The notes below the pieces were generated by a model. That model did not search any database, was not told where the DNA came from, and saw nothing but the letters and a program-made list of their open reading frames with translations. Shown in pieces: positions 1-5,856 of a stretch of DNA of 12,455 nt; the stretch's first letter is position 1; each line of letters starts with the position of its first letter. The position numbers and the translations under genes are program-made. Origin of the DNA: Actinobacteria bacterium UBA2184 (GTDB lineage: Bacteria; Actinomycetota; Coriobacteriia; Anaerosomatales; Anaerosomataceae). Location of the stretch: assembly GCA_002328745.1 (NCBI GenBank), contig DCVQ01000009.1, positions 51,894 to 64,348 of the forward strand, given 5' to 3'.

Positions 1-158
1 GGGCTCATGGTGCCCGGATCGACGTTCAGATACGGATCGAGCTTCTGGATGGTGACCTTGAGACCACGCGACTTGAGCAGCCGGCCGAGCGAGGCGGCGG
101 TGATGCCCTTGCCGAGACCCGACACGACTCCCCCGGTGACGAAGATATGCTTGGTCAT
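1..158 (-). CDS. pyrG: CTP synthase, N-terminal fragment (cut by window edge)
   Basis: CTP synthase makes CTP from UTP, ATP and glutamine in the cytoplasm, the last step of de novo pyrimidine nucleotide synthesis. About 52 residues are visible. They begin MTKHIFVTGGVVSGLGKGI, the hallmark amidoligase P-loop opening of the family, and continue through IQKLDPYLNVDPGTM, which is nearly invariant in PyrG. The remaining roughly 480 residues (rest of the synthetase domain and the glutaminase domain) lie beyond the left edge. The ATG at 158-156 is preceded by GAGG (complement of 166-169) at 7 bases, a reasonable ribosome site. The gene follows the membrane transferase gene on the same strand after a 101-base gap. 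It could be read through from it or have its own promoter; no convincing promoter is visible. In mycobacteria pyrG directly follows steB, so the four genes at 260-5856 separate a pair that is adjacent there. Identification is firm. Confidence 0.97.
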   Translation of the reverse strand, partial: MTKHIFVTGGVVSGLGKGITAASLGRLLKSRGLKVTIQKLDPYLNVDPGTMS

Positions 159-212
159 GCTCGCGCCTCAGTCCTCTCGCCTCGTCGGGTCTCCCTCCGC
201 ATGGTACAGCAC

Positions 213-243
213 GTCGGGCGTCCGCGCAGCGCGTCCGGCCGAC
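213..243. other. Imperfect GC-rich hairpin between transferase gene and pyrG
   Basis: The 101-base gap 159-259 contains an imperfect inverted repeat of 15-base arms (213-227 and 229-243, 12 of 15 positions complementary) around a very small centre. It lies about 17 bases past the stop codon of the upstream transferase gene and ahead of pyrG. There is no run of U after it on the minus strand, so it does not look like a standard intrinsic terminator. It could be a weak transcript-end or processing structure, or simply chance in GC-rich DNA. Nothing else is visible in the gap apart from the pyrG ribosome site. Confidence 0.25.
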
Positions 244-259
244 CTGCTCCGCCGTCCGC

Positions 260-1303
260 CTATACCTTCGTCCGGCCGAGCCGGTCCAGCCAGGCGAGTG
301 GCGAAAAGCCCTCGATGAGGGCGCTGAGCGACACGCGCTCCGACAGCAGGTTGAAGCCGAGCAGGAGCACGGCCGCGACGACCATGCCCGCAAGCGAGAG
401 CGACATCGCCAGCAGATAGCCCACGATCGCGCCCATCGCGTTGGCGCCCGCGTCGCCCAGCATCGCCTGCTCGCCGAGATCGTAGCGCCACATCGCGGCG
501 ACCGGACCCAGCACGACGACGAGCGTGGCGACCACGAGCGTGACGCGATCGGCGCCTGCGAACAGGAGCGTCCCCGTCTCGCCGACGTAGCGCGCCATCT
601 CGGCGTTGTATGCGTCGATGGCGCCGAGCGCCACCATCACCGCCGGAGCGATGACCGCGAGCGAGTACACCTTGAGCGCCCGGCCGGGACGCAGATCGAG
701 AAGGTTCATCAGGTTGGCCGAAAGCGCGATCACGAGAGTCGCCGATACCCACGCGAGCAGGAACGCTCCGGTCTCCGACACGGCGCTCTCGGCCACGTTG
801 GACCGCTCGACCACCGAGGACGCCACCGCCGCGCCGTAGAACGCCGAAAGCCCGCCGCCGCCGAGCAGCTTCAGGCCGCCCGTGGTGAGTCGGCCCTGCG
901 CGAGCGCGCCGAGGTGCCCGCCGAACCCTTTTGGGCCGCCAGCGCCGTACGCGTCGTCGATCAGCCCGAGGGCGGCCATGCCGGTCACCAGCATGAACGG
1001 CAGCGCATAGAGCGGGAAGGTCAGCGGTGTGGCCACCAGCCGCTCGAGGAGGCCGACGCTCTCGGCTGACGTCGAGGACAGGCGGTATGCGACATCGAGC
1101 AGGGCCTGGGCTGCGAGCAGCCCGAACGCCCACACGATCCAGACGATTCCCAGCCCCACCGGAAGCAAGCGCTTCCGATAGTTGCGTGTCTTGAGCGCTC
1201 CCGCCTCCAGCGCCGGCATGAGCCCGCGTACGGCCAGCACCGGTATCACCACGCCGCACAGGGTCGCCAGTCCGAGTCCCACGGCGATCGAGACAGCATC
1301 CAT
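260..1303 (-). CDS. Polytopic MraY/WecA-superfamily (GT4-like) sugar-phosphate transferase
   Basis: A 347-residue membrane protein with about 9-10 hydrophobic segments. Three blocks place it in the polyprenyl-phosphate N-acetylhexosamine-1-phosphate transferase superfamily, whose members move a sugar-1-phosphate from a UDP-sugar to a polyprenyl phosphate on the inner face of the membrane: GLIDDAYG (residues 113-120, catalytic Asp pair 116-117), NLLDLRPGRALK (200-211, in place of the usual N-x-x-N-x-x-D-G-x-x-G-L) and LGDAGANAMG (282-291). The usual HHH or HIHH motif of MraY and WecA near the C-terminus is absent; SERVSLSALIE (321-331) stands at the end instead. The substrate therefore cannot be named, and this is probably a distinct branch. 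The ATG at 1303 shares one base with the TGA of the preceding gene, so the two are likely translationally coupled. An upstream extension of the frame to 1426 lies wholly inside the preceding gene and is rejected. Superfamily is confident, exact role unknown. Confidence 0.85.
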   Translation of the reverse strand: MDAVSIAVGLGLATLCGVVIPVLAVRGLMPALEAGALKTRNYRKRLLPVGLGIVWIVWAFGLLAAQALLDVAYRLSSTSAESVGLLERLVATPLTFPLYALPFMLVTGMAALGLIDDAYGAGGPKGFGGHLGALAQGRLTTGGLKLLGGGGLSAFYGAAVASSVVERSNVAESAVSETGAFLLAWVSATLVIALSANLMNLLDLRPGRALKVYSLAVIAPAVMVALGAIDAYNAEMARYVGETGTLLFAGADRVTLVVATLVVVLGPVAAMWRYDLGEQAMLGDAGANAMGAIVGYLLAMSLSLAGMVVAAVLLLGFNLLSERVSLSALIEGFSPLAWLDRLGRTKV

Positions 1304-3411
1304 CACACGGCCTCCTCGGGCGCAACGGCGCGCATCACGAGCACGGAGAGCGGAAACAACAGGACGAGCGCGGCAACCACGGCACCGGAGTCCTCGGTGA
1401 CGAGCGCCACGATGGCTGCGCAGCATACGCCCGCGATGGCGGCACCCAGCCCGCGGGAACCGCTAACGATCCCGCCCAGCGCGCCGGTGGGACTGGCAAG
1501 CAAGCGTATCACGAGCACCAGCACGACCGGGAGCAAGAGCGAAAACGGCGTCGCCTGGACGATCGCGAGGCTCAAAGCGATCTTGCGCACGACGAGTTCG
1601 GCCGGTCCGGCGCCGCCGCCCAGGACGCCGGCGAGCGCTTCCCCGAGGTGGGATCCTCCCGGAGTCGCCGCCTCGACGAGCACGGCGATACCTAGAAGGG
1701 CGAGGGCCGCCGCGAGGCCCCAGAGCACGAGCCGCACGGTGACGCGTCGGCGCCGGGCGTAGAGGTACGCGGCGAACACGCCGGCCACGCCCCACGCCGC
1801 GACACCCAGGTTCGCGCCGATCGACGGGAGCACCGCGACCGCCGCGACCGCCAGGCCCGCGCCGATGAAGCCGCGCGCACGCGACTCGCCGTACCAGTCG
1901 ACCCGCGACCCGACGACGACCAGGAGCGCGCCTATCACGATGCCGGCGCCCTCGTTCCCGAGCCCGTAGTAACGTGCACCGAACAAGGTCGAGTAGCTGA
2001 AGACGCCGTTGACGGCGAGCGAGCCCCCCGACAGCTGATCGAGCACGATCGCGAGGACCGTGAGGCCTGCGACGATCGTCGCGGCGGCCATCCTCCCCCG
2101 CCTCCGGGCAACGGCGAGCGCCGCGCCCGCGGTGAGGCTGCACCCAAGCGCGAGCCTCACCCACCCCGCCTGCGAAGACGCGGGATCCGGACCGATCATC
2201 GCAAGCATCGCTCCGAGCGGCACCGAGAGCAAGACGACCACCGCACCACCGATCCAGCGCCCTCCGCGTCCCTCCGCACCGGGGAGCCCCCGAACCGCGG
2301 CGAGCACGCCGTAAGCGAGCACTCCCACGCACGCGCCGAGAAAGGCGAACCAGACGGGCGTCCTGAGCGCTTCGAGCGACCTCGCGCGAGCGTCGGCGAG
2401 CGCGCGCGACTCCACGCGCTCCGCCCCGCTCACCGCCGTCGGCACTATCTCCAGGACCGCGCCGGTCATAGCCGCCGGCGGCTCCACCCCGAGGAGCGAG
2501 AGCGCCGTCACGCTCACGTCGGGCAGCGTGACGGTGCCGTCGATACGCGTCGCGGCCGAGCGAAGGACGCCCGGACCGGCACCGTAGACGAGCACGGGAC
2601 CGAATCCCGCGCTGCCCGTCGTGGCGTACTCGGCAGTCGACACGACGATCAGCGCCGCGTCCCGGGGCAGCGAGCGCATGGCCACGCGCACGGTCTCGTC
2701 GGTCACGGCCACCGCATCCCGGCGGGCGTGCTCCCACGCACCGCTCACGCCTGCTGCACTGCGTGCACGCTCCCCGTCGCCGGCGTCGATCACGATGAGC
2801 GTCGGGCCGCCGTCAGCCGTGGCGTCCAGGGCGTCGCGATACGCGAGCTCCAGCACGTCGAGGTCGGTCGTGAGACCGCCCGCCACCGTCTCGTCGGAAC
2901 GGAGCAGCCGCGCGCTCACCTCCACCTCGTCGATCATGCCCGCCGTGTCGCGGGCCACGAAGGCGGCCGGCGCGCCTGCCATCCCGAGGGCGTCGGTGGC
3001 ACGCCCGGCCGATGTCCCGATCGCCGCCGTGCGGCCGCCCGCGCCGCGGATCGCACTGCCGAGCGCGCCGTGCGGCGCTCCGGGAACCGTGCCGTCCGCC
3101 TCCGGCCGGTCGACGGGACGCCCGGCGGACAACACCGCGGCGCCGCGCAACGCGTCGGGATCGTCTGCGATGGACGTGGCCCTCACGCTCGCGCCGGCGA
3201 TCGCGCCATCCTGCGCGAGCGCTTCGATCGCGGGCGTCCGGCCGCTCGCGACATCGTCCCACGTGAGGTATGGCGCGAGCACGACGACCACCGTGCGGAA
3301 CGTCGGCAGCTTGGCCGAAGGCGCGTGGGCCGGCGCCGCCGCGAGTGCTGTCACGAGAACGATGGCAAGCACGACGACGATGACCGCGAGCAACAGCTTC
3401 GAGCGCTTCAT
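1303..3411 (-). CDS. Membrane protein: alkaline-phosphatase-like outer domain plus polytopic C-terminal domain
   Basis: A 702-residue protein of unknown function. Residues 6-28 are a signal anchor. Residues about 38-345 look like the alkaline phosphatase/phosphodiesterase fold: TVVVVLAPYLTWDD then TPAIEALAQDG (59-69), IVIDAGDGERAR (206-217), and a tail TLPDVSVTALSLLGVEPP (295-312) like the D-x-x-P-T-x-L-x-x-L-G-x-x-P block of that superfamily. The usual metal ligands are not evident: no Asp at the first strand end, STAEY (258-262) where S-D-H-G is expected, and few His. Residues about 352-696 contain roughly 11 membrane segments. Arg-rich loops (about 373-385, 435-441, 503-514, 552-560) fall on the inside by the positive-inside rule. 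Four polar motifs then fall outside: YYGLGNE 481-487, SIGANLG 530-536, GGSHLG 585-590, EDSG 673-676. The ATG has a GGAGAGG-like ribosome site just upstream. It is first in a two-gene unit with the coupled transferase. It may act on a lipid-linked glycan outside the membrane; this is inference. Confidence 0.8.
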   Translation of the reverse strand: MKRSKLLLAVIVVVLAIVLVTALAAAPAHAPSAKLPTFRTVVVVLAPYLTWDDVASGRTPAIEALAQDGAIAGASVRATSIADDPDALRGAAVLSAGRPVDRPEADGTVPGAPHGALGSAIRGAGGRTAAIGTSAGRATDALGMAGAPAAFVARDTAGMIDEVEVSARLLRSDETVAGGLTTDLDVLELAYRDALDATADGGPTLIVIDAGDGERARSAAGVSGAWEHARRDAVAVTDETVRVAMRSLPRDAALIVVSTAEYATTGSAGFGPVLVYGAGPGVLRSAATRIDGTVTLPDVSVTALSLLGVEPPAAMTGAVLEIVPTAVSGAERVESRALADARARSLEALRTPVWFAFLGACVGVLAYGVLAAVRGLPGAEGRGGRWIGGAVVVLLSVPLGAMLAMIGPDPASSQAGWVRLALGCSLTAGAALAVARRRGRMAAATIVAGLTVLAIVLDQLSGGSLAVNGVFSYSTLFGARYYGLGNEGAGIVIGALLVVVGSRVDWYGESRARGFIGAGLAVAAVAVLPSIGANLGVAAWGVAGVFAAYLYARRRRVTVRLVLWGLAAALALLGIAVLVEAATPGGSHLGEALAGVLGGGAGPAELVVRKIALSLAIVQATPFSLLLPVVLVLVIRLLASPTGALGGIVSGSRGLGAAIAGVCCAAIVALVTEDSGAVVAALVLLFPLSVLVMRAVAPEEAV

Positions 3412-3422
3412 CGCCTCTCCGT

Positions 3423-3467
3423 CCGTCGGGCCGCCGGTTGCTGCTCAGTATACCGGCAGCCCGACGG
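3423..3467. repeat. Near-perfect inverted repeat (operator-like) in the divergent promoter region
   Basis: The left arm 3423-3438 reads CCGTCGGGCCGCCGGT. The right arm 3452-3467 is its reverse complement with one difference (15 of 16 positions, and the odd pair would be a G-U wobble in RNA). The spacer is 13 bases (3439-3451). The repeat sits between the divergent membrane-protein and murJ genes. It overlaps the minus-strand -10 candidate and ends a few bases before where a plus-strand -35 would lie. This placement suits an operator acting on both promoters, though a long palindrome can also form a hairpin. It has no T-run and does not lie between convergent genes, so a terminator is unlikely. 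No regulator gene is in the window. Confidence 0.6.
3447..3452 (-). promoter_or_regulatory. Candidate -10 element (TATACT) for the 702-residue membrane protein gene
   Basis: On the minus strand 3452-3447 reads TATACT, a 5 of 6 match to the TATAAT -10 box and unusually AT-rich for this DNA. It lies 36 bases upstream of the ATG at 3411, which would give a leader of about 30 bases containing the ribosome site. No clear TTGACA -35 box is seen at the expected distance. The element lies in the inner end and loop of the inverted repeat at 3423-3467, so a protein bound there could block it. Confidence 0.45.
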
Positions 3468-3492
3468 CGGGCGTGAGACCCCGGGCGTGGGC

Positions 3493-3498
3493 TACACT
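3493..3498 (+). promoter_or_regulatory. Candidate -10 element (TACACT) for the murJ-glycosyltransferase pair
   Basis: TACACT matches the TAnnnT core of the -10 consensus. It lies about 43 bases ahead of an in-frame ATC at 3536 and 79 bases ahead of the first in-frame ATG at 3572. No good -35 box is present (3470-3475 is GC-rich). This is the best candidate on this strand in an otherwise GC-rich gap, but it is a weak call. Confidence 0.3.
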
Positions 3499-3524
3499 CT
3501 CACACAGCGACCGAACGATCCTTT

Positions 3525-3531
3525 GGGGGAG
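3525..3531 (+). promoter_or_regulatory. Strong ribosome-binding site GGGGGAG that points to a non-ATG murJ start
   Basis: GGGGGAG lies 4 bases before an in-frame ATC at 3536 and 40 bases before the first in-frame ATG at 3572. No ATG, GTG or TTG occurs in the murJ frame between 3482 and 3571. The ATG at 3572 has no ribosome site of its own. The site therefore argues that translation may begin at the rare codon ATC, adding 12 residues to the protein. The spacing is a little short, so this remains a suggestion. Confidence 0.4.
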
Positions 3532-3571
3532 CCACATCGCCAGACCGTCCATAGCGCGTTCCACCGCATCG

Positions 3572-5158
3572 ATGTCCGTCTCGACGCTCGTCTCGCGCCT
3601 CACCGGGTTCCTGCGCACGTGGGCGATGGCCTTCGCCCTCGGCGTCACCGTCGTCGACGCGTCCTGGGGCGTCGCGATCGCCGACTCGTACGACGTCGCG
3701 AACAACCTCCCGAACATGCTGTTCGAGCTCTTGGCCGGAGGCGTGCTGTCGAGCGTGTTCATCCCGCTGTTCATGGAGCGCCGCCAGATCGACGGCGACG
3801 AGGACGCCTGGCGCTTCGCGAGCTACGTGCTCAACATCATCGTGCTGTTCCTCGGCGCGGTGGCGGTGGTCGCCACGCTGTGGCCCGAGCCGTTCGTCCG
3901 CTCGCAGATGCTCACCCGCCCTGCCGAGGATGCGGCGCTCGCGGTGTGGCTCTTCCGCTTCTTCGCGGTCCAGATCGTGTTCTACGGCATGGGGCTCGTG
4001 TTCACGGGCGTGCTCAACTCGTACCGGCGATTCCTGGCGCCGGCGATCGCCCCGATCTTCAACAACCTCGTGGTCACGGCCACGCTGCTGGGCTTCTACG
4101 TCCCGTTCCGCGAGAGCAACCCCCGGCTAGCCCTTACGGGCCTCGCGATGGGAACGACGCTCGGCGTCGTCGCCATGGCGGCCGTGCAGGTGCCAAGCCT
4201 CATCCGCCTGGGCGTCAGGTACACCCCGCGCATCGACTGGCGGCATCCGGCGCTCGTGACGGTGGTCCGCAAGATGGCACCGATCCTCATCTATGTGATC
4301 ACCAACCTCGTCGCGGTGAGCTTCCGTACGAACTTCGCGATCGCCACGGGCGATGGAGGGCAGGCGGCGCTCCGGTACGCGTGGCAGTTCTACCAGCTGC
4401 CGTACGGCATCTTCGCCGTCGCGCTCGCGACGGCGATCTTCCCCGAGCTCGCGGAGCGCGCCAACGCCCGGGACATGACGGGGTTCACCGCGATGTTCGC
4501 ACGGGGCCTCCGCACGACGGTGGTGCTGATACTGCCGCTCGCCGCGTTGCTCGCCGTGCTCGCGACGCCGATCACCACCCTCTACCGGGCGGGCAGCTTC
4601 ACGGCGGCCGACGTGCCGATCGTCTCCGGCGTCCTCATGTGGTGGGCGCTCGGTCTGACGTTCTTCGCCGCCTACATGTACGTCCTCAAGTCCTTCTACT
4701 CGCTGCAGGACACGGCGACGCCGATGTACACGAACATCGTCGCCACCACGGTGCACGTGGGTCTCTACGCGATGCTCACGACCGGCATTGCGCGCTGGAG
4801 CGGCCTGGGCATCATCGGTATCCCGATCGCGGACGGCATCTTCTTCTTCGTGCACGTGTCCGCCTTGCTCGTCATCCTGAGACGGCGTATCGGACCGCTC
4901 GAAGGACGCTCGGTCGCGATCACGACCGCCAAGACGGTGCTGGGTGCGGCCGCCGGCGCCGCGGCGGCGTACGCGACGCTCGAGATCTCGTCACCGCTCG
5001 CAGCGCATGCCGGCGGGTTCCTCGTGCAGCTGCTGCTCGCCGGCGTCCTCGGACTCGTCATCGCCTACGGCGCGATGACCGCGCTCCGCGTGCCCGAGCT
5101 GAGCGGGCTGTCGAGCCGCCTTTCGGGCATGCTCCGCCGGAGGAAGCCGGCCCGGTGA
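3572..5158 (+). CDS. murJ: MurJ-family lipid-linked precursor flippase
   Basis: A 528-residue polytopic protein (about 14 membrane segments) of the MOP/MVF family. These proteins flip lipid II or similar polyprenyl-linked precursors to the outer face of the membrane. Family blocks visible from the ATG: SRLTGFLRTWAMAFALG (8-24, the N-terminal SR-x-x-G-x-x-R helix), ANNLPNMLFELLAGG then SVFIPLF, YAWQFYQLPYGIFAVALAT (the LPxGIF helix) and YSLQDTATPMYTNI. The NMLFELL version lacks the second Arg-Arg seen in E. coli. I have used the first ATG. The upstream in-frame residues IARSTAS also fit the family N-terminus and follow a ribosome site, so the true start may be the ATC at 3536 (540 residues). 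The gene is followed with a 4-base overlap by a family 2 glycosyltransferase and diverges from a transferase/membrane-protein pair. It may be the cell's main MurJ or may serve a different glycan; the window cannot tell. Family assignment is firm. Confidence 0.9.
   Translation: MSVSTLVSRLTGFLRTWAMAFALGVTVVDASWGVAIADSYDVANNLPNMLFELLAGGVLSSVFIPLFMERRQIDGDEDAWRFASYVLNIIVLFLGAVAVVATLWPEPFVRSQMLTRPAEDAALAVWLFRFFAVQIVFYGMGLVFTGVLNSYRRFLAPAIAPIFNNLVVTATLLGFYVPFRESNPRLALTGLAMGTTLGVVAMAAVQVPSLIRLGVRYTPRIDWRHPALVTVVRKMAPILIYVITNLVAVSFRTNFAIATGDGGQAALRYAWQFYQLPYGIFAVALATAIFPELAERANARDMTGFTAMFARGLRTTVVLILPLAALLAVLATPITTLYRAGSFTAADVPIVSGVLMWWALGLTFFAAYMYVLKSFYSLQDTATPMYTNIVATTVHVGLYAMLTTGIARWSGLGIIGIPIADGIFFFVHVSALLVILRRRIGPLEGRSVAITTAKTVLGAAAGAAAAYATLEISSPLAAHAGGFLVQLLLAGVLGLVIAYGAMTALRVPELSGLSSRLSGMLRRRKPAR
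5139..5146 (+). promoter_or_regulatory. Ribosome-binding site GGAGGAAG fixing the GTG start of the glycosyltransferase
   Basis: GGAGGAAG inside the 3' end of murJ lies 8 bases before the GTG at 5155. It is a near-ideal Shine-Dalgarno and fixes the start in the GTGA overlap with the murJ stop codon, making coupled translation of the pair likely. Confidence 0.8.
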
Positions 5159-5856
5159 CCGTGATCGCGCTCATACCCGCCTTCAACGAGGCCGCGCGCA
5201 TCACCGCCACCGTCGCTGCGGCACGGAGCGTGTCGGGGATAGACCGCGTCGTGGTCATCGACGACGGCTCCACCGACGACACCGCCCGGCTCGCCGTCGC
5301 GGCCGGAAGCGAGGTCGTCCGCCTCGATACGAACCTCGGCAAGGGCGCCGCGCTGAACGCCGGACTCGAGCACGTCGCCGCCGACGCCGATGTGCTCGTG
5401 CTGCTCGACGCGGACCTCGCGTCCACCGCCGCAGAAGCGTCGCTGCTCGTGAGGCCGGTGCTGGAGGGCCGGGCGGACATGACCGTCGCAATCCTCCCCC
5501 GCCCCGCGGGCTCGGGAGGTCTCGGCCTCGTGAAGGGGCTCGCGCGCTGCGGCATCCGTCGGCTCGCCGGGCTGGACGCCGCCGCGCCGCTGTCGGGTCA
5601 GCGCGCGCTCTCGCGGGCGGCCTGGCAGGCGGGCACGCCGTTCGCCGCCGGCTACGGCGTCGAGGTCGCGCTGACCGTCCGCGTGCTGCGGGCCGGCCTC
5701 CGGGTGACCGAAGTGCCGACCGCCATTGGCCACGCCGCGACCGGCAGGACCCTCGCAGGCTTCGCTCACCGTGGCCGACAGTTCGTCGCCGTCGCGCTCA
5801 CGCTCGCCCGACTCGGCCTCGAGCGTCAGTCGCCCCGCGTCATCGGCGGGAAGTAG
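5155..5856 (+). CDS. Family 2 glycosyltransferase (GT-A fold, soluble)
   Basis: A 233-residue cytoplasmic protein with no membrane segment. It has the GT2 nucleotide-sugar binding layout: IALIPAFNEAARI (4-16), VVVIDDGSTDDT (32-43), NLGKGAALNAGL (60-71), the metal-binding DAD (85-87) in VLLDADL, PLSGQRALSR (145-154) and GYGVEVALTVRVLRAG (167-182). A C-terminal GFAHRGRQF segment (202-210) is intact. The layout resembles dolichyl-phosphate mannose synthase and glucosyl-3-phosphoglycerate synthase relatives, but donor and acceptor cannot be named. The GTG start overlaps the murJ TGA by 4 bases and has its own strong ribosome site. The pairing suggests that the enzyme modifies the lipid-linked precursor flipped by the neighbour, which is inference. 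Its 3' end overlaps the convergent steB gene by 31 bases (5826-5856), with no terminator visible on this strand. Confidence 0.9.
   Translation: MTVIALIPAFNEAARITATVAAARSVSGIDRVVVIDDGSTDDTARLAVAAGSEVVRLDTNLGKGAALNAGLEHVAADADVLVLLDADLASTAAEASLLVRPVLEGRADMTVAILPRPAGSGGLGLVKGLARCGIRRLAGLDAAAPLSGQRALSRAAWQAGTPFAAGYGVEVALTVRVLRAGLRVTEVPTAIGHAATGRTLAGFAHRGRQFVAVALTLARLGLERQSPRVIGGK

Noticed and set aside
168..1325. Long open frame on the minus strand overlapping the transferase gene (385 codons)
   Set aside because: Arg-rich, low-complexity translation without any family motif; it is an alternative frame of the GC-rich transferase gene, whose own frame has intact PNPT motifs and membrane segments.
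3423..3467. Inverted repeat as an intrinsic terminator or mobile-element end
   Set aside because: No T-run follows, the flanking genes are divergent, and no transposase or target duplication is visible; an operator or promoter-region structure fits better.
2621..3535. N-terminal extension of murJ back to 2621
   Set aside because: It is antisense to the 702-residue membrane-protein gene and crosses its promoter region; the residues are Ser/Ala/Arg-rich with no MurJ similarity.
4127..4855. 242-codon minus-strand frame inside murJ
   Set aside because: Composed mainly of Arg, Glu, His and Gly with no motif; antisense to well-conserved MurJ helices.
2728..5154. Plus-strand open frame running from 2728 through the GT2 gene
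   Set aside because: Only the part after 5155 has real protein character. The upstream part is Arg/His-rich shadow sequence of the membrane-protein and murJ genes, and the GTG at 5155 has a near-ideal ribosome site.
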